Below, piece after piece: positions 49,001 to 57,852 of a stretch of DNA of 64,000 bases. Origin of the DNA: Sanderia malayensis (Eukaryota; Cnidaria; Scyphozoa; Semaeostomeae; Pelagiidae). A program made the translations under genes and the position numbers. The stretch spans positions 2,976,001 through 3,040,000 of the forward strand of contig RQOL01000532.1 in NCBI GenBank assembly GCA_013076295.1, read 5' to 3'. Below the pieces are notes generated by a model. The model searched no databases, was not told the origin of the DNA, and saw only the letters and a list, made by a program, of their open reading frames with translations. Every line of letters starts with the position of its first letter. The stretch's first letter is position 1.

Positions 49001-51814
49001 ATGAACCTCAAGCTGAAGAATCAATGAGATGAAAGCTGGTACGAGTGTACAGGGTATTTTACAGTTTTACATACAAAATAAAACCTGAAATGATATAGAA
49101 ATAAGAATGGACACATGCATTTTATAAACTTGGTGAGCAAAAATAAACTAATCTCTAGGTCAAAGTACATAATGTTCTCAGAGACATTATAAATGAATGG
49201 ACAAGATAATGTTGTGAAGAAAAGACAGTGGAAGAAAATTCTAACTGATATAATTAAAAAAAGTTGGGGCTGGTTGAGAAGATAAAAGCATCCACTCCTT
49301 CAAAAGACCATAAACTTTACGTAAACTTAAAGCTGCTTATCTCAAATCTTCTTAAAGTAGACCATTAATCAAACCGAACATGCCGCAACAAACCAGAATT
49401 AACTGATGCGAATAACCGGTTATAAAATGGAATTACACGGTGTGGTGACATTGCGTAAAAGTAAAAAAAACTCTAAAGGAATCAACCGAGTTGGGATAAC
49501 AAAAATTTTGCGTATGCAACAATCCATTGTTTGTATTTCAAAAGTTTTGTCAACATTTAACCGACTACAAAATGCGTGATGGGACGGATCAGACGGTAGC
49601 TCTTTACTAGATGATACGGAATTTAATTAGTTTAGCCAGAGAAAATGCGTGTTATTGATAGAAAGCATATACAAAACTAACAGAAATTAGATCATTCCAC
49701 TTCATGGGTTTATTGATCTTCAGAGATTATTATCAGAACAGCTAGCCGTTGTACAAAAGTGAGCGACAGACTGATTCATTAGTAAAAAAAACTTAAGCCT
49801 ATTACCTCTGTTCCGACAATGCATATGTTTCTATCATCCAAAGTATGCCACCAAACCATGCAAGTAGTTCTCCCTGCAATAGAAAGGCAGTTGAATTAAA
49901 AATACATTTCATGATATTGATAGTTGTGCTAAAATGTGGAATCACCGTTCAGCTTTATCTGCTGTAATGTGATACGCTATAATGACATCAAATAGCAAAG
50001 CGCTACATGTCAGTTGGTGGTTCCGCATTTTCTCAATGCCAAAACGCTCTGCTATTACAGTATGATTCTCATGATTCTCTGACAGCTTAAAGGAACATTG
50101 TAATATATTATTTATTTTGTAGAAATATTCGGTAGCTTTACCAGTTTGCCTTGTTGGAGACATTTTAGTCAAATCTGTGAGAGACCACGAGATGCAAGCA
50201 TCAACAACTTTGACATCACTCTGTACAGAAAATCACAAACAAGATAACAAATCAATGAAGTAAAAAATCAGATTGTCCACTGTAAGAGTCCCTTTTAGCT
50301 TCCCTCCCTATTAAGCCCACCTCTCTAATAAGCCCCCCTGGAAGATCAAAAATTAAATAAGCCCTCTGGGGCTTAATAGAGTATTCAGTATGCCAATAGA
50401 ATAAAACCTTTTAGCTGATATAAAAGATTCATACAGCAACCATTAATCTAAAGGCAGATTGATAAAAGTTTTGAGTTAGGTGTAAGATGTGTAGCTGCTT
50501 GCAAATACATTTCATACCTTAAGCATGGCCAGTGCAGGCAAAATATAAATATTCATGTCTGCTGAAGCTATCACAACCCAAGCAGCATGAACAGGGTCTA
50601 TGCAAAAGCACTGGATTCTCCTGGCTGGATTCTGTTCGAAAAAGCGATTAAATGTTGAAATAGCTGCTCCTAAGTAGTGAATGTAGCATCTAAATATGGA
50701 AATACTGGTTTAAATTAGTGTACAAATATTGCAATTAATGTACAAAGATTGCAATTAATGTACAAAGATTGCAATTAATGTACAAAGATTGCAATTAGTA
50801 CAAAAAGTAATCCACTATAACATAGCAGAATATGACATGGCCCAACCTGAAACCATTCAAATTGCTTTATAATTGGCTGAGAGCCAGGTTCTGTTAGCCT
50901 CATAAGCAATGTACCTGAGATAAAAATGAAACAGCACATTTTAGAAAGCTGTTGCCTTGCATGCTAGGGTGGAATCCATGTAAACATCATGCCAGATGAA
51001 CGGCAAGTAAATCATAAAGCTGCGCCAAAGATTCTTTAGCTTAATGCGCAACATATTAAAATAGTTTAGAAATATAGGACTTGTTGTTTTTTACGCAGCA
51101 TTTTATCTTTCTTCCATGCCTGTACGCCAAGGAAAACGTAGGTCCACGCTGGATATCTCTGCCGTAAGTTACATGGACTCTGGCGTAAGCAAAATGTTTT
51201 ATAGCAAGTTTGCTCCAAGAGCCTTACCTCTAACAAAGATCTGGGAGCTTTCATTGCTACCATTGATACCAGACACAACATAGATTAATATGATATACAC
51301 AGAGGGCAGTAATGATGAGAAATGTGTGAGTGGCATGGCATGGCAGTACATATAGCTTGCTTACCATTGTTGCAGTGTAAAACAAGAAGACTGAGGTCTA
51401 CTGTTTCTTGAAAAGCAGAGTCATAAAAACAGCTTGAATTTTTGTCTGTTGAAGAAAAATGAAAACTGCTAAAAATGATTTTTACAAACTGTGTTATATA
51501 TATATTATCAAACGACATCCTATCCTTTCTTTTGCAAAGAGTCTGCCTTGCCTCCTTCTTTGTCCTCTTGTTAAGGTATAATGTCGTACCTTATTGACCA
51601 GGATAAATTGTAAAAATATGAGCAAATAAAAAAATATATACATAACCATAAATGGAAGCTTACCTAATAAAATGAAGTCATTTTTATCGGCATTAACAGA
51701 AATGATTGGTTTTATCCTGAGAACGTGTGCAACTTCATAAAGATCGTAATTGACTTGACTTAAATTCACTGACGACATTCTTTTCTTCGATCTTCTTGCA
51801 GTAGTTAAAGCCAT
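34058..51814 (-). CDS. Propeller / helical solenoid / RCC1-repeat protein, 41 exons
   Basis: Forty-one exons chain in frame from ATG 51814 to TGA 34058: 51814-51664, 51445-51365, 50914-50847, 50631-50518, 50220-50142, 49873-49806, 48952-48830, 48538-48341, 47586-47473, 47205-47143, 46883-46678, 46569-46464, 46357-46289, 46066-45992, 45761-45681, 45573-45518, 45398-45302, 44750-44624, 44118-44063, 43951-43809, 43609-43558, 43143-43040, 42948-42757, 42043-41969, 41844-41784, 39630-39598, 39193-38921, 38798-38774, 38620-38508, 38375-38307, 38047-37934, 37836-37729, 37175-37047, 36905-36768, 36666-36600, 36480-36393, 36168-36099, 35600-35536, 35425-35350, 34976-34870 and 34748-34058. The protein is 1574 residues. 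Residues 1-~230 look like a beta-propeller (GRTTCMVWWHT, VGTEHGEIVFVDL). Residues ~350-740 are helical, like a clathrin-type solenoid. Residues ~775-1140 are RCC1 repeats (GDAYTWGRSSHGR, AYAWGWGIHGQLGV, QLYTWGCNDCGQLGH). A Cys/His cluster (CNHNF, CPCC) begins near 1491. RCC1 propellers often act as exchange factors. A Claret/GLO-4-like Rab32/38 regulator is one possibility, but I could not identify the family. Confidence 0.83.
35110..35344 (+). mobile_element. tRNA-derived SINE, copy 1 (most intact)
   Basis: An A box (TAGCCTAGTGG, 35117-35127) and a perfect B box (GGTTCGAATCC, 35170-35180) form a Pol III promoter. A ~150-bp tRNA-unrelated body follows, ending in an ATT/TTA tail. It lies in an intron of the RCC1-repeat gene in antisense orientation. 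Its tail stops about six bases from the splice donor of the exon at 35350-35425. Confidence 0.85.
35700..36060. repeat. Minisatellite of GATGTAGATATAAAT-type units
   Basis: Degenerate 6-, 12- and 18-bp units around GATGTAGATATA fill ~360 bp of an intron of the RCC1-repeat gene and hold spurious ORFs open on both strands. A longer duplicated block (ATAAATGTAGATAGTTGTAG) recurs near 35956 and 36002. Confidence 0.85.
39225..39400. repeat. Low-complexity CTGCACTATACTGTA repeat
   Basis: Degenerate units of TACTGCACTATAC type in the intron upstream of the 38921-39193 exon. A few more occur near 39540-39580. Confidence 0.65.
40320..41585. repeat. ~130-bp minisatellite with telomere-like CCCTAA runs
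   Basis: About ten copies of a 128-136-bp unit. Each unit contains CTCCTGCGCAGTAC, CTACTGCGCATTC, CACCTTTCTCCTCCGC, a run of CCCTAA/CCCTAAG hexamers, and AAGGCCAATG. The GCGCAG motif marks copies near 40361, 40495, 40628, 40756, 40890, 41017, 41145, 41279, 41415 and 41547. The array sits in the 2.15-kb intron between the exons at 41784-41844 and 39598-39630. Confidence 0.93.
42290..42652. repeat. Two blocks of ~18-bp repeat (CAAAGACCGTCAACGACC)
   Basis: About seven units at 42290-42412 and four or five at 42574-42652, each followed by an end resembling GACTATATGGAAGCAAGGCT. That end also terminates the MITE at 55122-55237, so these are probably internally expanded relatives of it. Both lie in an intron of the RCC1-repeat gene. 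Confidence 0.75.
44185..44397 (-). mobile_element. tRNA-derived SINE, copy 2 (decayed)
   Basis: Read on the minus strand, GGTGTGGCCTAGTGATTAAGG matches the A-box end of copy 1. Downstream segments (GGTCGG...ACCAC, CTGTCAGCCAA, GGTCGGTAAATGAGT) match the body of copy 1 in order. The B box is degenerate. It is intronic and in the same orientation as the host gene. Confidence 0.75.
44455..44545. repeat. Dispersed partial copy of the 130-bp CCCTAA repeat
   Basis: GCCCTAACCCTAAGG is followed by CAAATGCATCAACC and GTCACGTCACATA, colinear with part of the 40320-41585 unit. This shows the unit also exists as a single dispersed copy several kilobases away. Confidence 0.65.
45056..45145. repeat. (TATAA)n-type microsatellite
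   Basis: Continuous ATAAT/TATAA pentamers with occasional TATATA interruptions, in an intron of the RCC1-repeat gene. Confidence 0.95.
46105..46275. repeat. 18-bp minisatellite (GACGCTGATGATAATAATGCT type)
   Basis: About nine 18-bp units (GCTGACGCTGATGATAAT). The array ends about 14 nt from the splice donor of the exon at 46289-46357. It keeps ORFs open on both strands that read into the exon. Confidence 0.92.
47025..47115. repeat. 20-bp tandem repeat (TGCTGGAAGGGGTGTTGTYT)
   Basis: Four to five units just downstream, in gene orientation, of the exon at 47143-47205. Confidence 0.85.
50712..50815. repeat. 20-bp tandem repeat (ATTGCAATTAATGTACAAAG)
   Basis: Four to five nearly perfect units in the intron between the exons at 50847-50914 and 50518-50631 of the RCC1-repeat gene. 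Confidence 0.92.
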
Positions 51815-52744
51815 ATTATCAATTTTTACGTACTAGAAATAAGCAGCATCCATTATAACTTATTTATGTAACACTTTACTGGTTTTTGAGCTTCTCCATC
51901 AATTTTCAGTATATTCACTTAGTCCATTTCAATTTTATTTACTTCCTGTTCCTGTCCAGGCCATATCATTGCGCCTGCCTCTCTTCCACGAAACTGAAAG
52001 TGAGGTTTGAAGCATAAGTGACTGATTTCCAACGTATCACTCTTTATTCTCCCCATTTAACCCCCTAATTAAATTGTAGGCCCCACTTGGGCCTGTGGCT
52101 TGCACCCCCGGTATTAAATTCCAGAATAAATATCCTGAATACTAATTTACTGATATTTGTAGTATGGGCAGTTGAGTTGGCTGTCGACTCGAACCCATCA
52201 AGGCCACCATCAAGAAAACGAAATCCCACGCCTTGAACACTTGGCTACACATCATGGATGCAGATTAACTTTGCGACATAATGAAATTGTAAATAAACGA
52301 AATGTTTAATCGATTATTGTCATTGGATTTATCTCCAGTAAATCACCCAATAATAATGTAAATGCAAAATGTTTTTCACTTTGGTTCAAGAAAATTGCGT
52401 TTAACTTTTCAGCGCATTCTTGGTTTCCAAAGCTACTCATTACATGTAATAATTGAAGGAGGATTATAACCCAGAATAATCTGACAAATGCATGCGATTC
52501 AATGAAGCATAATGTAAATATCATATATAGAATATTATCTATTATGATAACATCATTCTATGATGTTTTCTGGTCGATGAAAGTTCGCAATTGGTGCAAA
52601 ATAAGAAGTTCACAATAACTAAATTGACGGTGATGAGTAACACTAGTAAAAAACTGACAGTGCTTAATATCTAAGAATGATTATAGAAAAAAATAATTGA
52701 TCCCGTAAATAAGAAACGAGCCAACGTTCATAAGTATTGGGCGT
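51815..52744. other. Short intergenic region between two minus-strand genes
   Basis: This should contain the promoter of the RCC1-repeat gene and the very short 3' UTR of the tyrosinase gene. The only recognisable element is the SINE copy at ~52090-52262. Confidence 0.5.
52090..52262 (-). mobile_element. tRNA-derived SINE, copy 3
   Basis: On the minus strand, an A box (TAGCCAAGTGT, ~52237-52247) and a B box (GGTTCGAGTCG, 52185-52195) are followed by CAGCCAACTCAACTG. That segment is shared with copy 1 (CAGCCAATTCAACTG). The body beyond it is diverged and the tail is lost or unrelated. Confidence 0.65.
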
Positions 52745-52749
52745 TTATT
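52744..52749 (-). promoter_or_regulatory. AATAAA overlapping the tyrosinase stop codon
   Basis: The minus strand reads GAA TAA ACG at the end of the ORF, so the hexamer AATAAA includes the stop codon TAA. If used, the 3' UTR would be only about 10-30 nt. Confidence 0.35.
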
Positions 52750-55700
52750 CGCCACCAGGGAATCGGAACCCTTCGACTCTTTCAAGAGAGGAGAGGGTTT
52801 TTTCAAAGATCGAATCTTGCCTCTTCGTTGCAACATTTTGTCTGGCCTCGGCTTCAAGTTTTCTCGCCTCTCTTCTCTCCTTCCCACTGAGATGAAAAAG
52901 ATTCTTGGCATTCTCTGATGTCAAGGAGAACGAGAGACGTCTCAAATGCTCCAGTTGTGACAAACTCAGCTCTGCGAAACAGACAAAATTATGGGTCTTG
53001 ACATGAAGTGCGCATGCTTCAATTACTGCTCATGCTATGCTCATACCGGGGTTTAGCAAAAGTGTGGGTTGCGTTGTGTTAGAAAAACCACGCGATATTT
53101 ATTGTCAACCCAAACTGAGGGTTGTGACAAGCTCTACTCGGCTAATTTAGGCATCCATCAACAACAGATCAAAGCAATCTACAAATGACTTACTTCTCAA
53201 ATACGCCCGGATCTGTTTGGCATGATGATTATTGGGTTCAAAGTGCATGACTTTGACACCACCGGGCTGCTTGTCCAGGTTAATCAGGTCTCTCGGGTAA
53301 TATTTTATGGCGACCATTTTTTTATTGATCTTGGGGTAGTAGATGAACTTGTTGGCGTGACTCTTCTTCTGGTAATCCGCCCAAATTTTGTCTATGAAGC
53401 CGTGATGAAAGAAGAACTCGGGTGCCTCCGCTGATTTGCCTGAACACATTGTGCCGTCTACAAAAATATACAGTCAAATTCCTCAACATGCCTGAAAACA
53501 ATTACCGCATTTCCTCTAATAAGCGCCCGGTGCTTATTAAATATTTTGCAAAATTAGAAAATATTTGCAAAATTATTTGAACAAAATAGTGAAATTGTAA
53601 GAATTAGTTCACACTTTTTGTTTTTAGGATGGGCGCTTATTGAAGGGGGCGGTTAAAAGAGGGTGGGCGCTAATTAGAGGAAATACGGTATGCATTGCTG
53701 TTGTCCGGAATGCGGTTAAAGTCGTGATATATAGCACTTTTCTAGGCTAAAGGCTTGTGATGTTGAACAAGGTATTGTGCGTTGGGTTCATTGAGGATAG
53801 ATAGCAGTGAATTACAAGAATAAACCACAGAATGGAGAAACTCGGGCAGAAAGAAAACTCTATTCATTCGATAAGGATACTTTTTATGCATGTAAACGAG
53901 GTCAGTACATGTAAAAATGTTTTAGTATCGGAGTTCAGTCTATTTTAAAGCGAGGCTCAGGGTGTTTCTATGTTTTATCCATGCCTGTGCAACCGGCACA
54001 ACTCTATAGCATGAAAGCGCAAGCAGAGAACTTCCTTATGCTGTAAATAAACACCCTTATTAACGCCCTGTTGTTATAAAAAACCTTCTATTTTGATCAA
54101 CACCCTTTGAAAGCTCGATCCTATACATTTGCCAAGAAATTTGATCATTTCACATGATTCATTATTCAAATCTCTAATCGAATAAACGTGCGTAAATGAT
54201 TCCCACGCTTGAAATATCATCACACATACTTACTTATAAGACAGTGCACTCCTTCGTGTAAGTTCACCCGGGTCATCAATTCGAACTTTTTGAAAGATGG
54301 CTCCTTAATGGCGATGGCCACTTGATCAGCATCAGGTGGAGATCCATTGAAGCCTCGTTTCAGACATTTGCCACTAGTCGTTTTCCATTTGCCCAACCGA
54401 AACATACCCGTTGTCACACATCCGTCACCTTTTCTGCCATTGCCACCAAGTCCTGCAAAGAGAGCGAATTGGTCATATCAAACCCTCGGCCCTAGCACTG
54501 CATGCAGCACAATGGAAGGAATTGAACCCAATTCGCTCTCGTATGAACAGGGGATTGAATTGGTAAAAATACAGAAGACTTCTGAAAGCCAGCGGACTTT
54601 GGAGAAAAATGTTTGAATTAAAAATTCTGTACATGGCATTACTTGACATTTTTTGATATTATTACATGGTATTATATAGTATTACATGGCGTTTTATGGT
54701 ATTAGATAGTATTATGATATTATATGGAATATAATATTATTTCATACCATGATTTGCGCTCCACATTTTCTTTTTGTCCCAAGGATCGTGTGACCAAATA
54801 CTCCAATCCCAATATGGCACGGTTACTCTGCAGTCGACTTCTCGAAGCAAGTTCTCCAAGGCCAGTATAAACCATCTAAGAGTAAAACCAAGTTAATTGA
54901 TCGCAAGGGCTGGCTTTAGACAATAAAAGGACAAGAGGGCGTTGTGCTCTACCGATAGAGCACTACGCTATGTCGGTAAAGCACCACGGTAGAGCTCAAA
55001 TTTGTTGCCAAACGATACAAGACGTTACAATCACGACTATGCTAAAACGTGAGTGACAAGAAAGCGTGTTCAACATAGCAAACCTAATTCATCAAATTAA
55101 TATTTTAATAACCGAAACTGCTAAAGCCTGGTTTCCATATAGTCGTTGAGGTTCGCTGATGGTCGCTGAAGGGAGGTGATTTTAATCCGTTGAACGACTG
55201 TGAAAGACCTTCGACGACTGTATAGAAACAAGGCTTAAGTGATCCAAAATACTCGGAAAATTTATGAGAATCCTCTAAATTCTCCAAGGAAATGATAAAA
55301 AAATCGGTTTGCAGGGAGCTGGGAATGAGTTGCAGCTAATAATGATGCACTGGAAAAGACTAAAAGATGATTAATTTACTCAAGATAATACAATAAGACC
55401 GTACATCATCTTAGTGTACGGGGAAGAAACCTCATTGTATAGGTACCTCATACAACAAGGTTTCTCTCGTTTGCAGCCACTTAACCTACCTGTGCCAGGG
55501 GAAGAACTCTTGAATTTTGTGGATCCTTGTGTTGAAATTCGTTTCGTGTAATCGGATGAGTTTGTCGAATTTCGATTTGTACGGTTGTTTGGTGGAGACT
55601 GTGTAGTAAGTATTAATGAATCTCTTCTGTTTTGTGGCTGTCATTGACTCAAAGTCTTCACGTACGCGGTAACAGTTTACAAGTCTTCTGCCCCTCACTT

Positions 55701-56678
55701 GACATCGCCTGAGGCATCTATCATACCAATGCTCTAACGAGGGAAATTTAAAATACTTTGGTCAATCCACCCATCCCATAGAGAAGAATTATCTATTGAT
55801 ATACAGCTCGCAAATTTCAGAAAAACACGACTCGACCGAAATATGTAGCGAATGTCAGCTGCACCGTAACTAATGTTTCGAGTGGTCCCCACCTCGAGGA
55901 CATCGACGAGGCAAGGTGTCAAGACATTGCAGTTCTGCAATGAATGTATTGCAAATAGCAGCAAGCTCAAACATATGTTCGCATTTTAAATCTTAATGCT
56001 GAATAACAATCCAGCTAAAATTTCGGGGCGCATTTGAGAATGTACGGCAAATAGAATATTTTCATCGCTAACAATTAATAACCATTCAAATTTATGCGTT
56101 CCGATTGATATATATTGCGCAAATCGTGTAAATGTAGCGATGGAAAATTGAATGACTTACTGGGTAGTGCAGTCTTTTTTTTGCTTCGGTAATCATTTAC
56201 ATCATTTTCATCGTCATCATCATTATCTTCCTCTGGAAAGGCTTCGTTGTTTGCTTCATCTTCCGTTTCATCATCCAAGTTGTAATCTTCATCTTCTACA
56301 CGTGGCGGTGAGAGAAATACGCAATGTCACTAGAGCTTGTCACTAGAGCAATGTCACAAAGTCACAGAGCTTACAACAACAATGATTGATACTAAGCTGC
56401 ACTGATTACAAGGCTCCAAACACAAGCACAAAATTGTTTGAGACACTGCCGAAAATAACTTCAAATATACGATATACAGGAAACATTTCAAATATACGAT
56501 ATACAGGAAACATGCAAATTTATAGTCATAGCTATGTATTTAAGTCATCAACTATTTTAACAATATTCTAGGGAATTTAATTACAGTATCACTTGCCGAA
56601 TTTTCTTCGATTGAGATGATTCGCAGAAGTAGCAAGTACGGCCAGGCCGAGAAGGAGAGCTGTACAGAACAGTTTCAT
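52745..56678 (-). CDS. Secreted tyrosinase (type-3 copper protein)
   Basis: Seven exons, in coding order: 56678-56597, 56295-56161, 55733-55490, 54875-54748, 54452-54234, 53457-53194 and 52971-52745 (TAA). They encode 432 residues. Residues 1-19 form a signal peptide (MKLFCTALLLGLAVLATSA). Residues ~28-55 are an acidic Asp/Glu-rich linker. CuA: H135, H144 and H153 in RIHKIQEFFPWHR, with the classical eight-residue spacing. CuB: H262 and H266 in LHEGVH, and the HH pair at 287-288 in FFFHHGFIDKIW. YWDW and GGNGRKGDGCVTTG are further family marks. Such enzymes oxidise phenols to quinones for melanin, sclerotisation or defence. The C-terminal ~75 residues are helical and charged. The first intron must start with GC rather than GT to keep frame. 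The whole copper site is intact, so activity is likely. Confidence 0.92.
53503..53690. mobile_element. MITE with ~26-bp inverted ends
   Basis: Left TACCGCATTTCCTCTAATAA and the complement of the right end (TACCGTATTTCCTCTAATTA) match at about 24 of 26 positions, then continue as GCGCCC on both sides. TA at each end may be the target duplication. It is non-coding and lies in a tyrosinase intron. Confidence 0.8.
55122..55237. mobile_element. Short palindromic MITE (AAGCCTGGTTTCCATATAGTCG ends)
   Basis: The left end TAAAGCCTGGTTTCCATATA and the complement of the right end TAAGCCTTGTTTCTATACAG are similar inverted repeats, each followed by GTCGT. The ~65-bp middle has GTCG/CGAC-type motifs like the blocks at 42290-42652. 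It lies in a tyrosinase intron. Confidence 0.7.
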
Positions 56679-57594
56679 TGCAGTGTAAGCGCGTTGACTA
56701 ACCAAGCCAAAGTGAAAGAGCTTGGAAAGAAGTTACATTTTTAAACGCGTAACGCATTATCTACCAAATTGACCATTCTACCATGACAATGATAAAATGG
56801 TCCACTGGAGTAGAGACGCTATTTGACAATGGGTGGTATTAAAGGTGGCGGCTTCATAAACTGGATGGTTTAATATTGCATTATATGAGGTATAATGCAA
56901 GTATACCGCAGAATCAAAATCTAACTAAATAAGTGTCGATTCAAAAGGTCGTTACATATGAGCAGTGATGTGAGAATGAAATGATGGACACGACAACTTT
57001 AATTAAATTGCGACAGTGACTCAGCGACAAATAACTTAAAATTAATAAGAAAGAAGGAATAGAAAACAAAGATAAGGAACACGAATATCACGCTATAAAG
57101 TTTATTGTGCTGCACGGATACACGATCATACTTGCCATAAGCGTAGAGTTATATTTTCTCCAGGGGGGCTCAAGTGGATTTTTTGGGAATTCATTCTGTG
57201 CTTCTTATGATACGAGAAACAAGAAAAACAAGTAATACCAGTTTAAGCAGTAAGCTGTTTACTTGGACACCCAAAATGTTTCCTTGGATACCGTCTAAGG
57301 GGGGCTTGAGCCCCCCGAGTCCCCCCAAAGTCTACGCCTATGATATTTGCATCATATTTTTGGTCTTGTCTATTATCGTGCAATTGTCGAACAATTCGCA
57401 CCATAGTTGACTTTTTCGCAATAAAATTATCCTCGTTGAATTCCTTCTTGGTCGTGATTTTGGATTTCTTAATTAAAAGCCCACCTTCGTGCTCGGAATA
57501 AACCATGATCATTTTTGCCAATCAAGTGGGAAAAGCAGCGAGAAATGATTATGAAACACGGGCCTATTTTGACAAGTCTCGATACAGAAACGAA
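56679..57594. other. Upstream region of the tyrosinase gene up to the copia insertion
   Basis: Presumed promoter region of tyrosinase. Around 57160-57345 there are G/C-run segments (GGGGGGCTCAAGTGGA, CTTGAGCCCCCCGAGTCCCC) resembling fragments of an unidentified dispersed repeat. No gene was recognised. Confidence 0.4.
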
Positions 57595-57599
57595 GCTAT

Positions 57600-57767
57600 T
57601 GTTAAATTATGCGAAAAATATTCGTGACAAGTAGTTCCGGTTTAACACTTGTCTTCATAGCTGACTTTAGTTGTTCGTTTTCATTCTATTATTCACTACA
57701 TTTATATTCGCTGTTCATGTTTAACCAAACGCTGTGTATTTCTTGCGTGAAACTCATAACTTTAAGA
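57600..57767 (+). repeat. 5' LTR of the copia element
   Basis: Begins TGTTAAATTATGCG and ends ACTTTAAGA just before the primer-binding site. It is essentially identical to 61904-62072. Confidence 0.93.
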
Positions 57768-57784
57768 GGTTATGGGCCCAGGAT
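57768..57784 (+). promoter_or_regulatory. Primer-binding site, internal initiator-tRNA type
   Basis: GGTTATGGGCCCAGGATT directly follows the LTR. From memory, Drosophila copia has nearly the same sequence, which pairs with an internal cleaved half of initiator tRNA-Met rather than with the tRNA 3' end. Confidence 0.6.
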
Positions 57785-57852
57785 TGGTTAAGATCGAGTG
57801 AATAAATGTAAAATTTGTTTATGAATTGATTTGACTTGGATTACTCTCGATT

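Noticed and set aside
54940..55010. tRNA-like stretch with CTACCGATAGAGCACTACG
   Set aside because: No proper B box or acceptor-stem pairing could be found.
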